A DNA stretch of 64,000 nt from Channallabes apus (lineage: Eukaryota; Chordata; Actinopteri; Siluriformes; Clariidae), in NCBI GenBank assembly GCA_030522415.1, contig CM060124.1:28864954-28928953 (forward strand), read 5' to 3'. The notes beneath the pieces are model-generated. The model was not told the DNA's origin and searched no databases. It saw only the letters and a list, made by a program, of their open reading frames with translations. How positions within the stretch are numbered: the stretch's first letter is position 1; each line of letters starts with the position of its first letter. Shown piece after piece: positions 11,286 through 23,200 of the stretch. The position numbers and the translations under genes are program-made.

Positions 11286-11699
11286 TATCCCCTGATACAA
11301 AGTTACAAAATATCGCATTAGAGTACTTGAATTACTTTTTTGATGTAACGAGTAATCTAATGCGTTATGTCTGCCATTTAACCCTCATATTATGTTAAGG
11401 GTCAATTTGACCCATTTCAATTTTTTTGTTCACCAAAGTACTGTTTATCCTTCTTTTATCTCCATGAAATTTTGTGACTTTTCCTCATCTGGGGTCATAA
11501 AATGGTGTGTAAAATATGGACACTCTGATGTGTCCTGGAATGTCTGTGCAGAGTTTGTATACAAAAATGATGTTGCAGGTCATTTTGACCCAGACACTTT
11601 GATGTGGGTAAAAAGCTGGTCAGATCCAAAATAAACATGTCTCTCTGATGTACTTTGTTTTGAATATCCTCTGAATAAACATTCAGACTTACAGACCCA

Positions 11700-13455
11700 G
11701 GTGTGTGTACAGGCCAAGCTTTCTTCCCTGTATCCTTGTCACTGAGAAGCACACCAAAAATTAGCTCCAGAAGGTTTACAGCTGAAGAAGTTTTATCAGA
11801 GATTTCTAACTGGGATAGTGATGAAGAAGAAGTGAGTTCAGAGACAGAGGATTGTTCAGAGCCCGAGGACAATGTTATTGATAATCCTGACTGTCAATTT
11901 TCCTACGATGAGGAGGATACAGAGGAGGAGTCTGCTGCCGTCTCTAAATCAGATGAAAACCAAGGACTGCAGCAATCATCATCATCCACAGAGGGCACAT
12001 GGACATCTAAAGATGGTATTATAAAATGGTCAACATCACAACACCTAAGCCGAGGCAGACTGTCATCTTCCAATGTCATCAAAATGACTCCTGGTCCTAC
12101 AAGATTTGCCATCACAGGAGCACATTTCAGCTCTTCATATCCCCACCAATAGAGAGGATTATACTTGACATGAGTAACTTGGAGGGCAGGCGTGTATTTC
12201 AAGAGAAATGGATGCAACTGGATCAGACTGACTTGTGTGCTTATTTTGGAATTCTGGTGTTAGCTGGAGTATACAGGTCAAAGGGAGAAGCAACTGCAAG
12301 TCTGTGGAATGAAAAGAATGGAAGGCCAATCTTTGGTGCAACAATGTCTATGGAAACGTTTCACATGATATCTTGTGTGATCCGATTTGACAACCTTGAC
12401 ACCAGAGCTGGTCGATGTGAAAGAGACAAATTGGCTGCAATCAGGGATGTATGGGATAAATGGGTTGAAATCCTTTCTTTGATGTACAACCCTGGCCTCC
12501 ATAGTGCTGTATATGAATGCCTTGTTCCATTCAGGGGTTGCTGTCCTTTCCGGGAGTATATGTCCAGCAAGCCGTCCAAGTATGGCATCAAAATATGAGC
12601 AGCTATGCATGGAATATGTAAGTATACACTGGAAAGCTGCTCCTGGAGGAGCATCTGTGAAGAATCAGGGGATCAGTGTGGTGCTGGAGATGAGTGAAGG
12701 GCTGCAAGGTCACAACATCACTTGTGACGACAACTTTACATCCTACCACCTTGCAAATGAACTTCAAAAGTGAAAGCTGACTATGTTGGGAACAATAAGA
12801 AGAAATAAGCCAGAACTTCCCAGTGAAATTCCAAAGATGCAGGGAAGATCTCTGCATTCCTCAATATTTGTTTTCTCTGAGAAAGCAACAGTTGTTTCAT
12901 ACTGCCCAAAGAAAACCAAGAACATTCTTGTCATGAGCACAATGCACACAGATGCATCTCTGACCACAAGAGAAGACAAGAAGCAACAAATGATCCTGGA
13001 CTACAACTCGACCAAAGGAGGAGTTGACAATCTGGACAAAGTCACTGCAACATACAGCTGTCAGCGCAAGACATCGCATTGGCCCTTGGTTATTTTCTAC
13101 AACATTGTGGATGTGTCTGTTTACTATGTCCTGTGGACTGAAATCTGTCATCAATGGAATGCTGGCAAATTGTACCGACGTCTGCTTTTCCTGGAAGAAC
13201 TGGGCAAAAGCCTTGTCACTCCCAAGATCCAGAGGCGAGCCAGGCCAGCTTGATCACCAGCAACTGTAATTGAAAAAGTCAAGTTCGTGCCATCCATGCA
13301 ATCTGCAGTGAATACAGGTGTACAGAAATGGAAGAGATGCCAGGTCTGTCCCTCCGGAAAGGACAGTAAAACAACCACATCTTGTGTGAAATGCAAGAAT
13401 TACATCTGCAGAAAGGGCACATTTACATTATGTCCATCATGTGGACAACATTGAA
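11700..13455 (+). pseudogene. piggyBac transposase pseudogene (PGBD4-like)
   Basis: The order is: acidic N-terminal region (11780-12000, Glu/Asp/Ser-rich); core with NLEGRRVFQEKWMQLDQTDL, GVYRSKGEATASLWNEKNGR, IRFDNLDTRAGRCERDKLAA and CLVPFRG; CDDNFTSYHLANEL; DYNSTKGGVDNLDK; then a C-terminal Cys-rich domain (C-x2-C pairs, 13335-13455) of the type that binds the terminal repeats. Frames change at about 12150, 12590 and 12770. The position expected to be the first catalytic Asp (usually D-E-C-L-V) reads Tyr-Glu-Cys-Leu-Val. The second and third Asp positions are still present. The domain order is nearly complete but the enzyme is dead. Confidence 0.9.
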
Positions 13456-13909
13456 AATGTTGAACACTGAAAATCGTCGTAACCCTGTTCCCTGAAAAAG
13501 CGGGAATGAGATGCTGTTTGAAATCGCTATAGGAAAATCTTTTTGTGTTGCCGGTTGTGAAGCATATGTGTATCAAAACGCCAAATTTTGGCATATATAA
13601 CCTCGGACAGGTGACATCATCTGATCAAGTGCACCTGCAGGTTATAAATAAGAGTGAGCCAGAAACATTCCTCAGATAAAATTCGTCTGAAAGGACATCC
13701 AGTCACGTAAGCAGTGTGGCATTGGAACGCAACATCTCGTCCCCGCTTTTTCAGGGAACAGGGTTACAGCAAAGTAACCCGAGATGTTCCCTTTAAAAAG
13801 CTACACTCAATGCTGCGTGAAAATGCAATGGGAACGAGAATACTAACGCTGCCGCACTGCAAGTGTCTGAACCCCTGAGGTTGTGTAGCGCACAACGTCC
13901 AAGGAGGTC

Positions 13910-14913
13910 TCAGAGCTGGTTCTGGGAGGCTGACTCAAGGACCCGTGAGTCCAGAGTAGCATGAACATCCATACTATAGAATCTCACAAATGTGTGCGGA
14001 GAAGACCAACCTGCTGCATCACACACTTGCTGCAGGAGAACACCTCTTGTGAGCGCAATAGATGAGGTAATCCCCCTGGTTGAATGAGCCCTGATACCTA
14101 GAGGCAAAGAGTGACCATTGGTCTCATACTCATAGGCTAGAGCAATAGCATCTCTCACCCAGTGTGATAGCGTTTGTGTGGTAGCGGCCGCCCCCCGGTT
14201 GCGGCCCCCATAACATATAAAAAGCTGCTCTGACTTACACCGCTGGCTAGTGCAGTGGACGTAAATCTGAAGAGCACGTACTGGACACAGTAAATGAAGT
14301 CTTTCCTGCTCCGGAGCTGTAAAAGGCGGAGGACAGAATGCTTCAAGAATGACAGGGTGCATGGTTGAGAATGGAACTTTTGGAAGATAGTTTTGGTGAG
14401 GATGTAGAATAGTTTTGACTAGCCCAGGGGCAAAGTCTAGGCAGGACTGACAAAGCCTGCAAATCTCCAATCCTCTTTAGAGAGGTATCAGCCATGAGGA
14501 AAACCATCTTGAGAGTCAGAAGCCTAACAGGTGCTGGCTCTAGAGGTTCGAAAGGTGTGTCAATGAGACCTTCGAGCACAATAGATAAGTCCCAGGAAAG
14601 GGGCAATGGCTCTAGTGGGTGTCCTCAACCGTTTAGTTCCACGAATAAAATGGGCAACTAAAGGGTGCTGACCCACAGAAACCCCATCAATCAGAACATG
14701 GCAGGCCGAAATAACGGCTACGTATGTTCTGAGAGTACTAGGGCATAAGCCTGAGGACAACTTCTCTTGCAGAAACTCCAGCACTGAAACAATTCGGCAG
14801 TGGACTGGGTCTACACGTTTTGCCATGCACCAATCTTCAAATACATTCCATTTAAGAGCATGGGGGGAGCTCCCAGGGGAGCTGGAGGAGTCAGAGAGTA
14901 GTAGAGGGGACAT
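13910..14913 (-). pseudogene. DIRS-2 tyrosine recombinase, nearly complete but frameshifted
   Basis: The N-terminal part (KWNVFEDWCMAKRVDPVHCR, LSSGLCPSTLRTYVAVISA) is at the 14913 end. The middle part (LLTLKMVFLMADTSLKRIGD) carries the first catalytic-Arg region. The C-terminal part has CPVRALQIYVHCT, then RAHSTRGITSSIALTRGVLL (the HxxR-like box), QQVCDAAGWSSPHTFVRFYS with the presumed nucleophilic Tyr, and ends ESASQNQL-stop. At least two frameshifts (near 14590 and 14470) break about 335 codons. It serves as the reference for the partial units in DIRS-3, -4 and -5. Confidence 0.88.
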
Positions 14914-14939
14914 TGTGCTGTCCCTTGGGAGTCAAAGAG

Positions 14940-16348
14940 GTCCACCTCTGCTACATAGAATCTTTCCCAGATTTGACTGACTACATCGGGGTGGAGTTTC
15001 CATTCCCCGTGTATCACAGCTTGTCTAGACAACAAATCTGCTCCGACATTCATGTGCCCTGGAATGTAAATCGGCCTGAGGGACAGGAGTTTGTCCTGTG
15101 CCCAAAGTAGAACATGGTGCGCTAGCTTGTTCAAGCGGCTGTTGTGTTTTCCTCCAGCAGTTGAGAGGCTACCATGTCCTAGTGTGGGTGGACGTGTTTT
15201 AGGGCCAAAAATAGAGCCATCATTTTGAGGCAATTGATGTGCCATGCGAGAAGATGGCCTCTTCAGCTCCCTTGGGCTGGATGGCCATCCAAGACCGCAC
15301 CCCAGCCCGTAAGGGAAGCGTCTGTCGTTAGCATTTTGCGACGACAAGATGGTCCTAGAGTGGGACCCAAGGTCAGAAACCGGGGTCTGAACCACATAGA
15401 AAGGGTACGAAGCCCTTGGCACGTAACCCTTATTTGTGTTAGGGGATTGGCCCTTGAGTGAAAACCCCTGGCTTTCAGCCACAACTGAAATGCTCTCATG
15501 TGAAGAAGACCCAAAGGTATTACCATGGATGCAGCTGCCATGAGCCCTAGAGATCTCTGAAAGTGACGAACAGTCACTCTCTGGTCTAGCTTGATCTCTT
15601 TTAGGGTGTTGAGAATGGATTCGACACGAGCGGGAGACAGCTGTGCCCGCATAGTGATCGAATCCCATGTGACACCCAAGTATGTTGTCCTCTGACCCGG
15701 ACAGAGCACACTTTTTCGTGGTGTTGAGTCTCAATCCTAATGAATGGAGATGAGCTAGAACGACATCCCGATGTCAAAGCGCTAGCTCGTGGGACTGGGC
15801 CAGAATCAGCCAGTCGTCTATGTAATTCAGAATGCGGATGCCCCGGAGTCGCAAGGGAGCCAGGACTGCATCCATGCATTTTGTATACGTGTGAGAGCTA
15901 GACCAAATGGAAGAACCAGATACTGGTAAGCTTTGCCCCCGAAAGTGAACCTCAGGAACTTCCTGTGTTGTGGCAATACTTCGATGTCACAAAACAATCT
16001 AGTCAGAGATCTATTGTCACAAACCAATCCCTTGGTCAGATTTGTGAAACAATGATTTTGACAGTCAACATTTTGAATCTGTACTTTTTGAGCCCGCAAA
16101 CATCTAAAATCAGACGCAGCCCCCCGTCTCTCTTGGGAACCAAGAAATACAGACTGTAGTAGCCTGACTCTCTGTCTGGAAGGGGAACATGTTCTATGGC
16201 CCCTTTTTCCAGCAACATCTGCAATTCTAGAGTCAGTAGATGAAGGAAGAAGTTTTCCAAAGGCCTGTTCGTATAATTTTGCCTCCCTAAACCTGGTGGT
16301 GACCAGGTTATAATTATACCAGTGTATAATCCCCTGCTTCCACATCAA
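14940..16348 (-). pseudogene. DIRS-2 reverse transcriptase / RNase H pseudogene
   Basis: RT starts with LTLELQMLLEKGAIEHVPLP and YFLVPKRDGGLRLILDVCGL. It continues through FLRFTFGGKAYQYLVLPFGLA, the LNYIDDWLILAQS-like region encoded near 15800-15830 in another frame, and CPGQRTTYLGVTWDS. RNase H is represented by KMLTTDASLTGWGAVLDGHP, HQLPQNDGSIF, LLSLRPIYIPGHMNVGADLL and SRQAV. At least four frameshifts. In DIRS, RT and RNase H copy the RNA to DNA before circularisation. Confidence 0.85.
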
Positions 16349-16359
16349 CGATATTCGAA

Positions 16360-16982
16360 TAAATCAAAGTCGATGGCACGAGAACATGGGATGAATAGGG
16401 CTTGCTCCAAGAGCGAGTTTAAAGAAGAGAGAGCATCATTGATGCTCCACCCCCCAGCCACCTGACAGAAATATGTCATCTAGTTTTGATCATTTGGGAA
16501 AAGCTTGCTCCTATGGCCAGTCAATATGCAGCCGCTCGACTGCGCATGTAATAAATTCGAGCAGCTTCTCAAACTCTCTGTCATCAATAGAGGAGCATTC
16601 TGAGGTGACTACTTCCATTTCCGCAGAAGCAAGGAGGAGGTCTCTCCAGCGCAATCACAAGAAGTGCCGGCGCGCGCTTGCGAGGTGGACGGAGAAACTT
16701 CCCGATCCGGAAACAACGCAAGAGATAGGAGGGGAAACTCCGTCTCATGCGCTTCTTCCAGATATGCACGTGAGCCCCAGGAATATGCGGCAGCTCGTGG
16801 TTTCTCCTTGAAGAAAGCAAGGCGCGCGCGGAGCATTTTTATGGGGAGTAAGTCACAGTGCTCGCAGTCTCCTTGAAGCCCAAGGAGACCGTGATTTTCA
16901 CCCAAAAATTTAAAACAATACTCGCCCTCTGAAAGAGGTCTATCACACGGAGGTATGCATCTAGCACGAAACTCAGCCATTT
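16360..16982 (-). pseudogene. DIRS-2 gag, truncated
   Basis: It begins with MAEFRARCIPPCDRPLSEGE at 16980 and continues with FLGENHGLLGLQGDCEHCDL and LPIKMLRARLAFFKEKPRAA. A Ser/Glu-rich stretch follows to about 16600. The central Gag region (present at 39773-40636) is almost entirely deleted between about 16340 and 16270. C-x2-C and His residues in the N-terminal part suggest a zinc-binding fold (inference). Confidence 0.82.
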
Positions 16983-17424
16983 TATCGGTGAGTAAATGCT
17001 TCTCTTTATGTATTTATTTATTTATTTATTTGCTTAGACACACGCAAACGCAATACGTGCTTGAAGACGAAAAGATCTGAGGAATGTTTCCGGTTTACTC
17101 CTATTTATAACCTGCACCGAACACCTGACCGAGGTTATATATGCCAAAATTTGGCGTGTTTGATACACACATGCTTCACAACCGGAAACACGAAAAAACT
17201 GTTTCCATAGCGTTTTCACGCAGCATCGAGTGTAGCTTTTGAAAGGGAACTAAAACTAAACAAAATTGTTGTTACAAAAATTGTTCTCGAATTTCAAATT
17301 GTGTTGTATGTCAGTTTTTAAATGTTTACCTAATAGAAAATAAAGTTGGAATTACACAGTGGAATTACACAGTGCGGGTCAAAATGACCCACAACATAAC
17401 CAATGTGATTTTTTTTTCAACATA

Positions 17425-17425
<1 letters not shown>

Positions 17426-17506
<81 letters not shown>
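17426..17506. repeat. (GT)n microsatellite
   Basis: About 80 bp of GT repeats with two TTT interruptions, directly against the worn right end of the piggyBac element. Confidence 0.95.
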
Positions 17507-17929
17507 AAGTAGTCCTACAGGCCCTGTCCCCGATAACCCGGCCCCCTCTGTTATTCCTGCTGTTATACCCCTATCTCACCTATGAGGTTTGACTATGTGA
17601 GGACCGTTGCACGGAAAAATGGAAACTTAATCACAGCGCCAATTCTCGCGGTGAATATTGATGAACTGTACTTACGACCACCATGCAAAACCAAGTAGGT
17701 AAGATAGGGGTATTAGTATGATTAGTGATGATGGTAGAATAATTATAAAGGTCTTGACTAAAACAACATGCATGAGGAATCACAAAGGAGTTTTCATTTT
17801 CTGCAATGGAAAAGTACTCTAACTAGTTACTTTTATCAGAAAGTAACGCTGTAATGTAACTGATTACAAAATTACTGTCTTCAAAAAGTAATGTAATTAG
17901 TTACTTTAAAAAGTAATGTCCCCCAATCA
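17507..17929. other. Interval with AGTAAC/GTTACT-rich transposon-like fragment
   Basis: 17815-17925 is rich in TAGTTACTTT and AAAGTAATGTAATTAGTTAC words, resembling 11295-11370 on the other side of the piggyBac element. The piggyBac may have landed inside an older element of this type. 17507-17810 holds nothing recognised. Confidence 0.4.
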
Positions 17930-18310
17930 ACCACAACACTATCACCACTTCCAGGTCAATTGAATAACACTGATTACCAATTATATACCAGTAAAATGGT
18001 GAAAGGATTATGGAGACCCAAGCCTCAATTATGCCTGTCAGGACCAATCTTGTTTGATCCCACAAAAAGCAGATGATTCATTGATGAAAAAGTCAATGCT
18101 GCCAGGTATGGGTCTTATTAGGTTCAAAGATCTGGCTCTTGAAATCCTCAGATCCCATTCCAATCAAGCACCCATCCATGGAGGCCCTACTCCACAAACC
18201 ATATTACCCAAAGAATCTGCTGTCAACATGTCAATACTCCAAGAGGTCTTGTGAATTCATGCCCTGAGGGGCCAGAGCTGCCCTGCTGGCACAATGGGTA
18301 TCTACATAAA
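17930..18310 (+). pseudogene. Tc1/mariner relic, family B copy 1
   Basis: Sequence order parallels 28610-29010 and 51510-51990. The 5' part aligns with the transposon end. The 3' part translates in pieces to a Tc1 transposase C-terminus (CATCCATGGAGGCCCTACTC codes IHGGPTP-like, then a PKESAVNMSILQEVL-like tail). Strongly eroded, no functional product. Confidence 0.5.
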
Positions 18311-18329
18311 ACTGGACATGAAGTATTGG

Positions 18330-19060
18330 GTTTTAATATTATAATAATAATAATAATAATAATACATTTTAGGTATAATCGAGTTAATATTTGACACAGA
18401 TCTTAAAGTGCTACCAATTATTTTTATCCAAAAGCTCTGATAAAAAGATAAGTTTCAGGACCAGATTTAAAAACATCAACAGTCTGTGGCATCCTCAGAT
18501 ACTCTGGGAGAGCATTCCACAGTTTGTGTAGTCAGTGCAGCTGAGCAAAAAGCAAAATCTCCCGTGATATGAAGCTTGGTGTTAAAAGGTTTCAAAAGAT
18601 GTACTGACACAAACCTGACATTGCGTGTAGATGTATGGGAGGTAATAAGTTCTTTGAGGAAGGGAGGGGCATCTCCATAAATGCACTAGTGGGTAAGAAG
18701 GACAACCCTGTATTTAATTCTGAAGGAAACAGGGAGCCAGTGAAGAGATTTAAGAATGTGTGTAATATGGTCATATTTACACACTCTCATCGGGATCCTA
18801 GCAGCACTGTTTTGAATATATTGCAGCTTTTGAAGGATTTTTGCAGTCCCAATGAAGAGTCCATTGCCGAAAATCCAGCCTGTTATGACTGATCAGGATA
18901 TTTACTAAAAGCAAGCAAGTAATAATAATGTATTTTTTGGAAAATGTAATTAATGGGATAAGGTTTTTTCATTTGTTTATTTATTTTACTTATATGGGTT
19001 TTATGACAAAACGATTGTGGTTATTTTGCTTAATGTCATCAAATAGCTCCCACTTAATTG
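18330..19060. repeat. (TAA)n run and unassigned dispersed repeat fragment
   Basis: 18330-18365 is (ATA/TAA)n. About 18420-18900 contains GAGAGCATTCCACAGTTTG, AACAGGGAGCCAGTGAAGAG, GGTCATATTTACACACTC and CAGCACTGTTTTGAATATAT. I recognise this wording as a common teleost interspersed sequence of non-LTR type, but I cannot assign its family or borders. Confidence 0.4.
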
Positions 19061-19306
19061 TATACTCAGGAAAAAAAGAAATGTCCTCTGACTTTCAACT
19101 GTTTTTACTTTCAGTAAACTTAATGTGTAAATATTTGTATGAACACTAAAAGAGTCAACACCATAAGACATAAACTAAAAATGTTTCACAATGTGTCCCT
19201 GAATGAAGGGAGGCTCAAAACAAAAGTACCAGTCAGTATCTGATGTGGCCACCAGCTGCTGGAAGTACTGCAGTGCATCTCCTCCTCATGGACTGGACCA
19301 GATTTG

Positions 19307-19642
19307 TCAGTTCTTGCGGACAGTCTGAGCACTGATGGAGGGATTGTGTGTTCCTGTTGTGACTCGGGCAGTTGTTGTGGCCATCCTGTACCTGTCACGC
19401 AGGTGTGATATTCGGATGTACCCATCCTGTGCAGGTGTTATTACACGTGGTTTTCCACTGCGAGGATGATCAGCTGTCCTTCCTGTCTCCCTGTAGCGCT
19501 GTCTTAGACGTCTCACAGTGCGGACATGGCAATTCATTGCCCTAGCCACATCAGCAGACCTCATGCCTCCCTGCAGCATGCCTAATGCACATTCACGCAG
19601 ATGAGCAGGGACCCTGGGCATCTTTCTTTGGGTGTTTTTCAC
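19307..19642 (-). pseudogene. Tc1 transposase N-terminal helix-turn-helix fragment
   Basis: 111 codons are open: MPRVPAHLRECALGMLQGGM, then SADVARAMNCHVRTVRRLRQ and RYRETGRTADHPRSGKPRVI. This is the paired-like DNA-binding half of a Tc1 transposase (two helix-turn-helix motifs joined by a GRPR-like hook). The DDE catalytic half is absent and the frame ends soon after. Such fragments might still bind the terminal repeats, but there is no evidence of expression. Confidence 0.8.
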
Positions 19643-20121
19643 AGTCGGTAGACAAGTCTCTTTAGTGTCCTGCGTTTTTAGAACTGTAACCTTAAATGCC
19701 TACTTTCTGTAAGCTGTTAATGTCTTAAAGACCATTCCACAAGTGCATGTTAATTAATTGATTATGGTTAATTGAACATGCATGGAAAACGTCTCGGGTT
19801 ACATTGCTGTAACCGTGTTCCCTGAAAGGGGGCAACGAGATGCTGCATGAAAATGCTATGGGAACCATTTTGTCCAGTTGCCGGTTGTGGAACATGTGTG
19901 AAAACACGCCAAAATTTGACTATGTATATAACCTCTGTCAAGTGACATCATCTGATTAGATGCAGGTGGAGGTTATAAATACAGGTGAGCCGGCAACAAA
20001 CCTCAGATTAATTTGTCTGAACGGATGTCCGGTCACATGGTAGTGCGGCATTCGGACGCAGCATCTCGTTCCCGCCTTTCAGGGAACAGGGTTACAGCAA
20101 TATAACCCGAGACGTTCCCTT

Positions 20122-20267
20122 TCAAGATTCAAGATTCAAGATTCAAGATTCTTTATTTGTCACATGCATAGTTATACAAGTACAACACGCAGTGAAATGT
20201 ATCCTGAACCGCTCCTACTTTGTGCAAATAACAAGAAACAAAAGAAATAATCTATAAATAGAAATAG

Positions 20268-20298
<31 letters not shown>

Positions 20299-23200
20299 TT
20301 AAAAAGGGTGCAAATGTAAACATAATAATAAAATGTGTATCTGAGCAGGATAAAGATGTTAGTGCAAGTGATGCTTACAGACCAGACTAAAGTGCAGTGT
20401 GCAGTGTGGAATGTCAGCACAGCAGTGTGTGGGTGAACTGTTACCAGTCTTATGAACGGGAGAGTGGCCCATCATGGTTGAGGAGTCTAATCGCCTGTGG
20501 ATAAAAACTCCTCCTGAGTCTCTCCGTTTTGGCCATAATGACCCGGAACCTTCTGCCTGAATGCAGAAGTTTGAACAGTCCGTTATTGGGGTGCGACAAG
20601 TCCTTAATGATACGAGCTGCCCTGGTTTTACATCTCCTGGTGTAGATGTCCTGCATGGAGGGGAGAGTTAACCTGCAGCAGCGTTCAGCTGCCCGGATCA
20701 CTCTCTGGAGGGCTTTCCTGTCCTGTACACAGCTATTCCCAAACCAGGATGAAATGTTCTGTGTTAGGATGCTCTCAACAGCACCCGAGTAGAAAGCCTT
20801 AAGGACAGCAGGGGAAACCCCAAACTTCCTCAACTGCCTCAGGTGGTACAGACGCTGCTTTGCCCTTTTCGTCTGAGCACAGATATGCTCAGTCCAAGTC
20901 AGATCCTCGGAGATGTGGACGCCCAAGTACTTGAAGCTGCTCACTCTCTCCACTGGAGCTCCATTGATGATGAGGGGTTTGTGGTCCAGTTGTCCCCTTC
21001 TGAAGTCCACCACCAGCTCCTTCGTCTTACTGACGTTCAGTCGGAGGCAGTTTTCTTCACACCATAGTGCCAGGTTCTCCACTTCATCTATGTAGGCCGA
21101 CTCATCGTTGTTGGAGATGAAGCCCAGCACCACCGTATCGTCAGCAAACTTAACGATGGTGTTGGAGTCGAACATGGCCACACAGTCTGAAGTGTAGAGA
21201 GAGTATAGCAGTGGAGAGAGAACACATCCCTGTGGAGCACCTGTGTTGATGGTGATGCTGCTGGAGAAGCACTTGCCCACTCTCACCGCTTGAGATCTGT
21301 CCGAGAGGAAGTCCAACACCCAGGCACACAAGCGTTTGTTAAGTCCTAGATCTCTCAGCTTTGTGAACAGTCTGTTAGGCACTATTGTGTTGAAAGCAGA
21401 GCTGTAATCTATAAAAAGCAATCTCACATAGTTACCTTGCTTCTTGTCCACGTGGCTGAGAGTGGTGTGCAGAACATGGGAGATGGCATCCTCTGTGGAT
21501 CTGTTGGGGCGGTAGGCGAACTGAAGTGGATCTATGGAGCTGGGGATGGAGGAGGAGATGATGTTTTTTAGCAGACCCTCAAATACCTTCATGACCATCG
21601 ATGTCAGTGCAACAGGCCGGTAGTCATTCAGGCATGAGGGTTTGTTGGTCTTGGGCACGGGGACAATGGTGGATCTCTTGAAACACGCCGGGACCACAGA
21701 CTTCGCCAGGGACTCATTAAAGATACAGGTGAACACACCTGACAGCTGGTCAGCGCAGCAGCGCAGCAGGCGCCCAGAGATGCCATCTGGACCCGCCGCT
21801 TTCCTGGTGTTCACCCTCCTCAGCGCCGTGCGAACGTCGTGCTCTGCGATGCTGATGACGCAATCCTCGCTGATGACGTCATCACTCTCAGTCAGCAGGC
21901 TGCTAGCATTAGCCGCCTGGCTAACCTCGAACCGGGCGAAGAATGCGTTCAGCTCGTTGGCGAATGCAGAGTCGGCGACGATCGTCGTGGTGTCTTTGGC
22001 AACCTTGTAGTCCGTGATTGTGCGTAATCCGTGCCACATGCGGCGTGTGTCACCCTGATGGAAGTGTGATTCAGTTCGCTGTCTGAACCGCCCCTTTGCT
22101 TCCCTCACCGCTCGCCTGACGCTATAAGAAGCCGCTTTGTATGCGCTCATATCGCCGCTAATGAGTGCGGCATTATAAGCAGCGGTCCGGGCATTCACAG
22201 CATCGCGGATCGATCGGTCTACCCAAGGCTTCTGGTTCGGAAACGATTTGAACCTCACTGTCGGGACAACTTCATTTACGAGCGTGCTAACGAAGCTAAC
22301 TGCTACATCCGCAAACTCGTTGATGTCTACTGCGCAGGCTCGGAACATGTCCCAATCTACGTCATCGAGCACGTCCTGTAGCGTAGCTTCTGATTGGGCA
22401 GACCAGCGTTGCACCTCCCTCATGACCGGAGCTTCACGACGAAAGCTTTGTTGATATTCCGGTATAAGGAAAATGGCGTTGTGGTCTGATTTCCCGAATG
22501 CTGGATGTGAAACAGCTTTGTAGCCCCGCTTGTATGGTGTGTAACAGTGGTCCAGAATGTTGAGTCCCCTCGTCGGACATGTAACATGTTGGTGAAAGTT
22601 TGGCATAACCTGTCTGAGGTTCGCTTTATTAAAGTCACCTGCTACAATGTGCGCTGCGTCCGGGTGTTTGTTTTGGAACTCACTCAGCACATCATGTAGT
22701 TCAGACAGAGCAGTGCCTGTGTCCGCGTGGGGTGGGATGTAGACCGCCGTGGCAATGACCGAGGTGAACTCGCGAGGCAGGTAGAAAGGACGACATTTAA
22801 CACTCAGATATTCCAAATGAGGCGAGCAGCTACTGGAGAGAATGGAAACACTCCTGGCATCGCACCACTTCTTGTTGACCATGAAGCACACACCTCCACC
22901 TTTAGCTTTGTTAGACTCTGCCGTCCTGTCCATGCGGAACACAGAGAATGAGTCCGATGGGGTTACGACTCGGTCCGGCACAATGGGGGTCAGCCATGTT
23001 TCTGTAAAGCACAGAAGATTACAATCCCTGATATCTCGCTGGAAAGTAACTCTGGCTCTGAGGTCATCAAGCTTATTCTCCAGTGACTGTACATTAGCCA
23101 GCAGGATACTCGGCAGAGGGGTGCGATGAGCTTGTTCTCTCATTCTGTTACGGACGCCGCCGCGTTTCCCTCGACGCTTCTTTGTTCTTCGCCGCGGGTT

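Larger units (their letters stand above)
13473..17250 (-). mobile_element. DIRS-like retrotransposon, copy DIRS-2, inside piggyBac
   Basis: The left edge is the DIRS 3' end (GTAACCCTGTTCCCTG..., outermost bases worn), followed by the inverted repeat and the internal complementary region (about 13725-13845). Minus-strand recombinase, RT/RNase H and gag relics follow, then the 5' inverted repeat ending in GAAAGGGAAC. It is the least shuffled copy, with a single recombinase gene and no tandem array. No target duplication, as expected for recombinase-mediated insertion. No DpnM-like methylase domain is visible between RNase H and recombinase; that spacer is only about 30 codons, suggesting deletion. 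Confidence 0.9.
11382..17405 (+). mobile_element. piggyBac-like DNA transposon, split by DIRS-2
   Basis: The left end follows TTAA (11378-11381) with CCCTCATATTATGTTAAGG then GTCAATTTGACCC. The right end at 17376-17405 has GGGTCAAAATGACCCACAAC then ATAAC, an inverted match of about 23 in 32 bases, but the last bases and the right TTAA are degraded. The transposase pseudogene ends at about 13455. DIRS-2 occupies 13473-17250, and the piggyBac 3' UTR (AATAAAG near 17338) resumes at 17251. TTAA targeting and the CCC start are hallmarks of the superfamily. Confidence 0.85.

Noticed and set aside
13910..14913. Phage-type integrase or integron
   Set aside because: The tyrosine recombinase is linked to DIRS RT/RNase H, gag and inverted repeats; the context is a DIRS retrotransposon.
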